Source: Proteles cristata cristata
Lineage: Eukaryota; Chordata; Mammalia; Carnivora; Hyaenidae
Assembly (NCBI GenBank): GCA_017311185.1
Contig: JAESUZ010001506.1
Location: 1,302,001 to 1,366,000 of the forward strand
Reading direction: 5' to 3'
DNA: 64,000 nt
The notes under the pieces are model-generated. The model was given only the letters and a program-made list of their open reading frames with translations, was not told the origin of the DNA and made no database searches. The stretch's first letter is position 1. Each line of letters begins with the position of its first letter. Positions 58,940-64,000 of this stretch are shown here, piece by piece. The translations under genes and the position numbers were made by a program.

Positions 58940-59690
58940 TTTTTTCAAGTTTTTATAAAAGTCCAGTAACAATATATATTAAGTGGCAACATCCTAAAAT
59001 ATTTCCCATTCCTTTGACATGGATACTACTACCAACTTGTCATATAACTTCTAGATAAACTAAAAATTTGAAAACTATATTCCAAGTCAACTATTTTGAA
59101 AGGAAAAATAATCCAATACTACTAATCCCGTTATTTGTGTTTCTGGCCTCCCCTTAGGAGGTTAATTTGCCTTGGGACACTGAGAGGATAAACAAGCAGA
59201 CTGTGTAGTCAGAAGAACAAATAATAAAATGTCTTGAGACAAAATATTTTGTTTGTGAATTTGCCTGTAGGATAGATCACTAAGACTAAGATTTCTAGAC
59301 ACTGAGAACCTCTGTAAGTTCCCAGAGTTAGCCCCAAGGAGGCTGCTCAGCCTGCCTTAAAATTTCCCTGGTTCAAGTTAGCTGGAAAAATAATCATCCA
59401 GAAGATGTAGAAAAGAAAAAAGAGGAAAAAAGCTGAGAAAAAAAATCAAAGCCATCCAAACATCAGGGTTTCTTACAAAGCCAAAGGAACAAGTGGACCC
59501 TGCATACTGGAAGGTACCTCATTCTCTCTGAAGTCTGGTCCTTCCTTTGGCCTGGAAACTAGAATGATAAATGAAAGTGGTAAACATTCAAACAGGAAAA
59601 ATACTGCCTAGGTAGAATTAGCAAGAAGTAAGGACTAATGAGTCACAGCTGCCCAAGAAGAAAGTCTAACCTTAAATAAAGCCAGAGGCT
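58940..59690. other. Unique DNA, no recognised feature
   Basis: I see no named repeat or supported exon. Confidence 0.3.
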
Positions 59691-59694
59691 CTGT

Positions 59695-59915
59695 CATCCT
59701 GTAGAAGTGGGTTTAAATCCCATATTTGCCACTGGCTGGCTCTAGACAAGTTTCTCAAATTCCTGGAGCGTCTGCTTATTCACCTATGGAATAAGATTAT
59801 AAATGTCCATGTAGTGGAATCATTAAGTGGATTGAATGAGATAAGTCATATAAAGCACTTAGCACAGGACGTAGTACATAGCAAATGCCCAATAAATCTT
59901 ACCTATTATTTTAAT
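59695..59915 (+). mobile_element. MIR SINE, near full length
   Basis: GTGGGTTTAAATCCCATATT, TTGCCACTGGCTGGCTCTAG, GGATTGAATGAGATAAGTCA and AAATGCCCAATAAATCTTAC follow the MIR consensus from the tRNA-like region to the end. Confidence 0.85.
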
Positions 59916-60091
59916 ATCATTATGATTCTTAATGTCAAATTAGGTCACTGAGAGATACTACTGCCAGACTCAGAGAAGAAGGAAGGAAGAACTGTGGTAG
60001 GGGATAAGAAAGCAGTCCAAACATTGTGGAGATTTGGTCTTAGATGTTATATGGTTTTGCTAGGAAGTTGATTAAAAATAGTTTTCATGGG

Positions 60092-60410
60092 ATGATGTCA
60101 GCAAAATGGCAGAGTAGGCAGCTCCAAATGCCAGCCCCTCCAATGAAACATCAAAAACCAAGCAGAAACTCCCAGAGCCAACTTTGTCAGAACCCTGAAA
60201 ACACAAAGGTTTCCAGCAACCATGCAAACATTGAATCAAGAAAAAGGCAATTTAAAAATCATAGGAAAGCTTTATGTTGTTTTTATTTGCTGTTGCCCCA
60301 TTCCTTCTCTTGCTCATCGTGTATTCTGAAAATGGCAGTTCATGTTCTCAGTGTGGGACCCAAGTACTTGATTTTGGAAGAAGCAAAGCAGATCTTATTA
60401 GCAAATTACT
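60092..60410 (+). mobile_element. L1-like 5' region (tentative)
   Basis: GATGATGTCAGCAAAATGGC, AGAGTAGGCAGCTCCAAATG and ATCAAAAACCAAGCAGAAAC look like the start of an old L1 5' UTR. I cannot confirm the match further right. Confidence 0.35.
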
Positions 60411-60420
60411 GTACTTGTTT

Positions 60421-60864
60421 TGTTGTGTACAAATCGCGAGTCCCCTGAGACCTCCAAGGAGCCTACACCGATGCAAGTACCTAAGGGTCTTTATAACACG
60501 CTCGAGCAGGGGCTCACCCATCTATGGTGCAGTAACAGCAAGAAGAAGCCCCGAACAATAACGAGCAGGTTTTTTATGGGATAAGGGATGGGGGTGTTAC
60601 AGTGCACACGTTGTATGTATTGCATCATCACATAAGCACCAATCCTAATTGTACAGCACCCATAGTAACAGTTTTGACCATTCGGTGTCTCTGAGACGTC
60701 CGTTACTTTTGGCGGGACCCAATCATGACCTATGAGAATCCTTTGAAAATGACAAAATATGAGGTGAGCTCAAAGGGCCTACGTGGGGTTTAGGCAAGCA
60801 GTGAGTGATTGGCTAGTTTGTACAGAGTAACTACCTTCAGTTCCCAGCTCTGACTCAGACCACA
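60421..60864 (-). mobile_element. Solitary LTR-like block (endogenous retrovirus type)
   Basis: This block is richer in CpG than its flanks. Read on the minus strand it begins TGTGGTCTGAGTC and ends ACACAACA, and it holds a TATA-like CCCATAAAAAAC and, further on, a polyadenylation-like TTATAAAGACCC. That is the order expected of a U3-R-U5 unit. No coding parts are visible. No target duplication was found, and the U3 may extend to about 61,000, so the ends are uncertain. Confidence 0.45.
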
Positions 60865-61102
60865 GAAATGTTACACATTTCTTTTGAATGGCTGATCTGA
60901 GGGTGGTCCGAGGGTGGCTTTAGCTGAAGCTTTTCCTGGAACTGGGGCTACGTGCAGCCGGAGGTTCCTTTTATTGGAGGACTTAATTTCAGGCTCCTGT
61001 TTCTCCTTTCTTTGTTTCTTTGTTTCTTTCTCTCTGTCTGTCTTCCTTCCTTCCTTCTTCCCTTTTCTCCTGTTCAAGGAAATCTCTGTCAAACACTAGG
61101 TA

Positions 61103-61320
61103 GAGGCACTTGGGTGGCTCAGTCAGTTAAATGTCCAACTTTGGCTCAGGTCATGATCTCGTAGTTCATGGGTTTGAGCCCCACATCGGGCTCTGTGCTG
61201 ACAGCTAGCTCAGAGCCTGGAGCCTGTTTCAGGTTCTGTGCTCCCTCTCTCTCTGACCCTCCCCGGCTTGCGCTGTCTCTCTCTCTCAGAAATAAATAAA
61301 AACATTAAAGAAATTTTAAA
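61103..61320 (+). mobile_element. Feline SINE
   Basis: It begins GAGGCACTTGGGTGGCTCAG. A perfect 12-bp target-site duplication, AAACACTAGGTA, lies at 61,091-61,102 and 61,321-61,332. A TTCC/TTTC-rich patch precedes it at about 61,005-61,070. Confidence 0.96.
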
Positions 61321-62042
61321 AAACACTAGGTAAACAGAGACTTTGGTCAGCAGATACCTTTGACAAGTAATACTATCTTTGTAAAATACTTTGGAAAAGT
61401 CAGTAAACAATCAGATGATGGCAGGTTCAACAATCAAGAGCCTGGGGAAGAAGAATAATCTGGTTTCTAGAATTTGCATACTATAATATTCAAATGTTAG
61501 CTTTCAACAAAAAAATCACAAGGGAAACAAAAAACAAAAACAAAAAACAGGAGCTTGTGGTCCATTCAAAGGAAAAAATAAATACATTTACAGAAACCAT
61601 CCCTGGGGGAGCACAGGTATTGGATTTGCTAGACAAAAACTCCAAATCAACTAAACCTAATAGACATACACAGAACACTACAGCAATGTCGGAGTATCAT
61701 TCTTCTCAAGTACTTTTGGAGTATTCTCCAGAATAGATCATATGTTAGCCCACAAAATGAGACTCAATATTTTTAAGATTAAAATCATACAAAGTATCTT
61801 TGCTGACTTCAATGGAATGAAGCTAGAAATCAAAAACAGAATGAAAACTAAAAACTCACAAATATGTAGAAATAAAACAGAATACTTTTAAATAACCAAT
61901 GGATCAAAGATAAAATCAAAATGGAAATTATAAACTACTTGAGACAAATAAAAATGAAAATACAAAATACTTAATGGAATGTAGTCAAGGCAGTGATCAG
62001 AAAGAAATTTATAGCACTTGAAGCCTCCATTAAAAGAGAGGA

Positions 62043-62238
62043 GGGGTGCCTGTGTGGCTCAATTGGTTAAGTGTCTGCCTTCAGCTCAGGTCATGATCTC
62101 ATGGTTTGTGGGCTCAAAGCCCACATCACACTCTCTGCTGTTGGAGTGGAGCCCACTTTGGACCTTCTGTCTCTCTCCCTCTCTGTCCCTCCCCAATTTC
62201 AAAAAATAAATAAATAACTTAAAAATAAGTAAGTAAAT
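62043..62238 (+). mobile_element. Feline SINE in the old L1
   Basis: It begins GGGTGCCTGTGTGGCTCAA and has an (AAAT)n/AAGTAAGTAA tail. Flanks AAGAGAGGAG and AAGAGGAAAG suggest the target-site duplication. Confidence 0.93.
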
Positions 62239-62296
62239 AAGAGGAAAGATGCCAAATCAAGAATCAGAATTTACACCTTAAGAAAACAAAAAAATG

Positions 62297-62466
62297 GGGC
62301 TCCTTGGTGGCTCAGTCAGGTAAGCGTCCAACTTTGGCTCAGGTCATGATCTTACAGTTCATGGTTTCAAGCCCCGCATCAGGCTCTTGCTGACAGCTAG
62401 CTCAGAGCCTGGAGCCTACTTCGGATTCTGTATCTCGCTCTCTCTGACCCTCCCCTGCTCAAACTG

Positions 62467-62505
<39 letters not shown>

Positions 62506-62545
62506 GAAATAAATTCAGCATTAAAAAATTTTTAATTAAAAAAAA
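62297..62545 (+). mobile_element. Feline SINE in the old L1
   Basis: It begins GGGGCTCCTTGGTGGCTCAG and has an expanded CT run at 62,470-62,503. The A-rich sequence on both sides hides the exact target duplication. Confidence 0.93.
62470..62503. repeat. (CT)n microsatellite in the SINE
   Basis: About 16 CT units arose from the SINE's own CT-rich domain. Confidence 0.9.
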
Positions 62546-63257
62546 ACAAAAAAGTGCAAACTAAACTTAAAGCAAGCAGGAAAAAAAGGAAATAATACAT
62601 ATTAGAGAAGAAATAAGTGAAATAGAGAATTAAAAAAATAGAATCAACAAAACCAAAAGTTGGTTCTTTGAAAATATCAACAAAACTGACAAACCTTACC
62701 TAGACTGACAAAGACAAAAGGATGCAAGATGCAAATAACTAAATCAGAAAGGAAAATGGAGACATTGATACTGAGCTACAGGAAACAAAGGATTATTAGA
62801 GAATATTCTGAACAATTACACATCAACAGACTAAATAACTTAGATGAAATGCACAAATTCCTAGAAACACACAAGAAGAAATAGAAAACCCCAATAGGCC
62901 TATAACATGTAAAGAGACTGAATGAACAATCGAAACCTCCCTACTGAAAAAGAAAAATTTCAGGACCAGAAGACTTCATGGGTGAATTCTACAACAAAAC
63001 ATTTAAAGAAGAAGTAACATCAATCCTTCTCAAACTCTTTAAAATATTGGAAGAGTAAGAGACACCCAAATCATTCTCTGAGGCCAGCATTACTCTGATA
63101 TGAAAGCTACATAAAGGGATCATCAGAACAGAAAATTACAGGCCAATATTATTTTTGAATAAAGACTGTAAACCGAATCCAACAGCAAATTAGAAGGATT
63201 ACACCCTTTTTATCCCAGGAAAATCCAACACTCTTTCATGATAAAAACACCCAGAAG

Positions 63258-63469
63258 GGTGCCTGGGTGGCTCATTCAGTTGAGTGTCCAACTCCTGATT
63301 TCCACTCAGGTCATGATCTCAGGGTTGTGGGATTGAGCCCTGCATTGGGCTCTGTGCTGAGCATGGAGCCTACTTCAGATTCTCTCTCTTTCTCTCTCTC
63401 TCTCTCCCTTGCATCTCTCCCTGACTCGTACTCTCTCTCATAAATAAATAATTTAAAAATACATTTTTT
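63258..63469 (+). mobile_element. Carnivore SINE in the old L1
   Basis: It begins GGGTGCCTGGGTGGCTCAT. Flanks AAAACACCCAGAAGG and TAAACACTCAGAAAA are an imperfect target-site duplication. It is of the older subfamily with GTGCTGAGCATGGAGCC. Confidence 0.94.
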
Positions 63470-63509
63470 AAACACTCAGAAAACTAGGAATACAGGGAAA
63501 TTCCTTAAC

Positions 63510-63740
63510 ATGATAGAGGGATTATATGAACAAACAGGAGCTAACATCATACTCAATGATGAAAGATCAAAATCTTTCCCCCTAAAATCAGGAACAAGAC
63601 AAGGATGTCGCTTTCAACCACTGCCTTTCAACATTGTACTAGAAGTTCTAGCCAGAGTAATTGTAAAAAAAATACAAGAGAAAGAAATAAAAGGCATTGA
63701 AATTGGAAAGGAAGAAGTAAAGTTGTCTCTTCACAAATGA
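63510..63740 (+). pseudogene. L1 ORF2 reverse-transcriptase palm remnant
   Basis: The 76-codon frame includes [20 protein letters not shown] and [17 protein letters not shown], the palm region just before the catalytic FADD box. It ends at a stop where FADD should follow (LSLHK then stop), so the copy is dead. Confidence 0.85.
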
Positions 63741-64000
63741 CATGATTCTATGTGTAGAAAACCCCAAGATTCCACCAAAAACATGCCTAAGCTAATAATG
63801 ACTCTATTAATAATTTAGCAAAATTCTATAAGACAAGATCAACAGAAAAGAATCAGTTGTGTTTCTACACACCAGCAAAGAAACTGAAACTGAAATTTAA
63901 AAAACAATTACATTTTGATAGCATCCAAAAGAATAAAATACTTGGGAATAATTTTAATCAGGAAGTGAAAGACTTGCACATCAAAATTACAAAACACTGC

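Larger units (their letters stand above)
61600..64000 (+). mobile_element. Old LINE-1 ORF2 region, runs off the window
   Basis: It follows L1 ORF2 in order: TCTCCAGAATAGATCATATG, TGACTTCAATGGAATGAAGC, AACCAATGGATCAAAGATAA, AAAACCAAAAGTTGGTTCTT, CAGGACCAGAAGACTTCATG and then the palm. It is of older L1M type and divergent. Three SINEs split it. Its 3' end lies beyond the window. Confidence 0.9.

Noticed and set aside
60044..60448. A 134-codon plus-strand frame
   Set aside because: It spans an L1-like start and the edge of the LTR-like block, two unrelated elements.
10058..63469. tRNA genes suggested by A-box and B-box motifs
   Set aside because: All such motifs sit inside tRNA-derived SINEs with CT-rich 3' parts and A-rich tails. 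None could fold as a complete functional tRNA by eye.

Overview
The window is mammalian, almost certainly from a cat (felid) or a close feliform carnivore. The main evidence is about 30 copies of the tRNA-Lys-derived carnivore SINE in its feline form (a 5' end like GGCGCCTGGGTGGCTCAG, an internal GGTTCGAGCCC B-box, a CT-rich 3' part and an AATAAA-rich tail). There are also carnivore-type LINE-1 elements and ancient mammalian repeats (MIR, L2, MER5A, MER20, MaLR LTRs). Nothing looks bacterial or viral in gene organisation, and no protein could be named with confidence.

Positions 1-9,000 hold the only gene-like region. A strong CpG island (about 7,590-8,470) is the clearest promoter. On the minus strand, running leftward from it, three segments with splice signals join in phase into 139 uninterrupted codons: 7,976-7,944, 6,240-6,101 and 4,684-4,441. 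A second possible first coding exon (6,774-6,712) also ends in the right phase. I do not recognise the protein, and the model is inferred. The second exon ends in a 17-bp tandem duplication that carries two copies of a splice donor. The island contains an AP-1 site directly beside two TEAD-like sites, and the first candidate intron has about 117 bp of pure TA repeat.

Positions 9,000-23,850 are mostly unique, AT-rich intergenic or intronic DNA with scattered SINEs, MIRs, one LINE-1 3' end and microsatellites.

Positions 23,850-30,680 are one minus-strand LINE-1 that reached its 5' end and keeps a perfect 15-bp target-site duplication. It has lost about half of ORF2 (endonuclease to reverse transcriptase) and was itself hit by a younger plus-strand LINE-1 at 25,186-26,569.

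Positions 30,700-60,000 alternate unique DNA with SINEs, MIR, L2, MER5A, MER20, MaLR LTRs and LINE-1 fragments. Several cases of one element inside another can be read from target-site duplications. Positions 60,000-64,000 hold an LTR-like block and then an old plus-strand LINE-1 that runs off the window and is interrupted by three SINEs.

The features outside 4,400-8,600 are transposons, not cooperating genes. I found no convincing novel biological system. The best lead is the unrecognised minus-strand gene.
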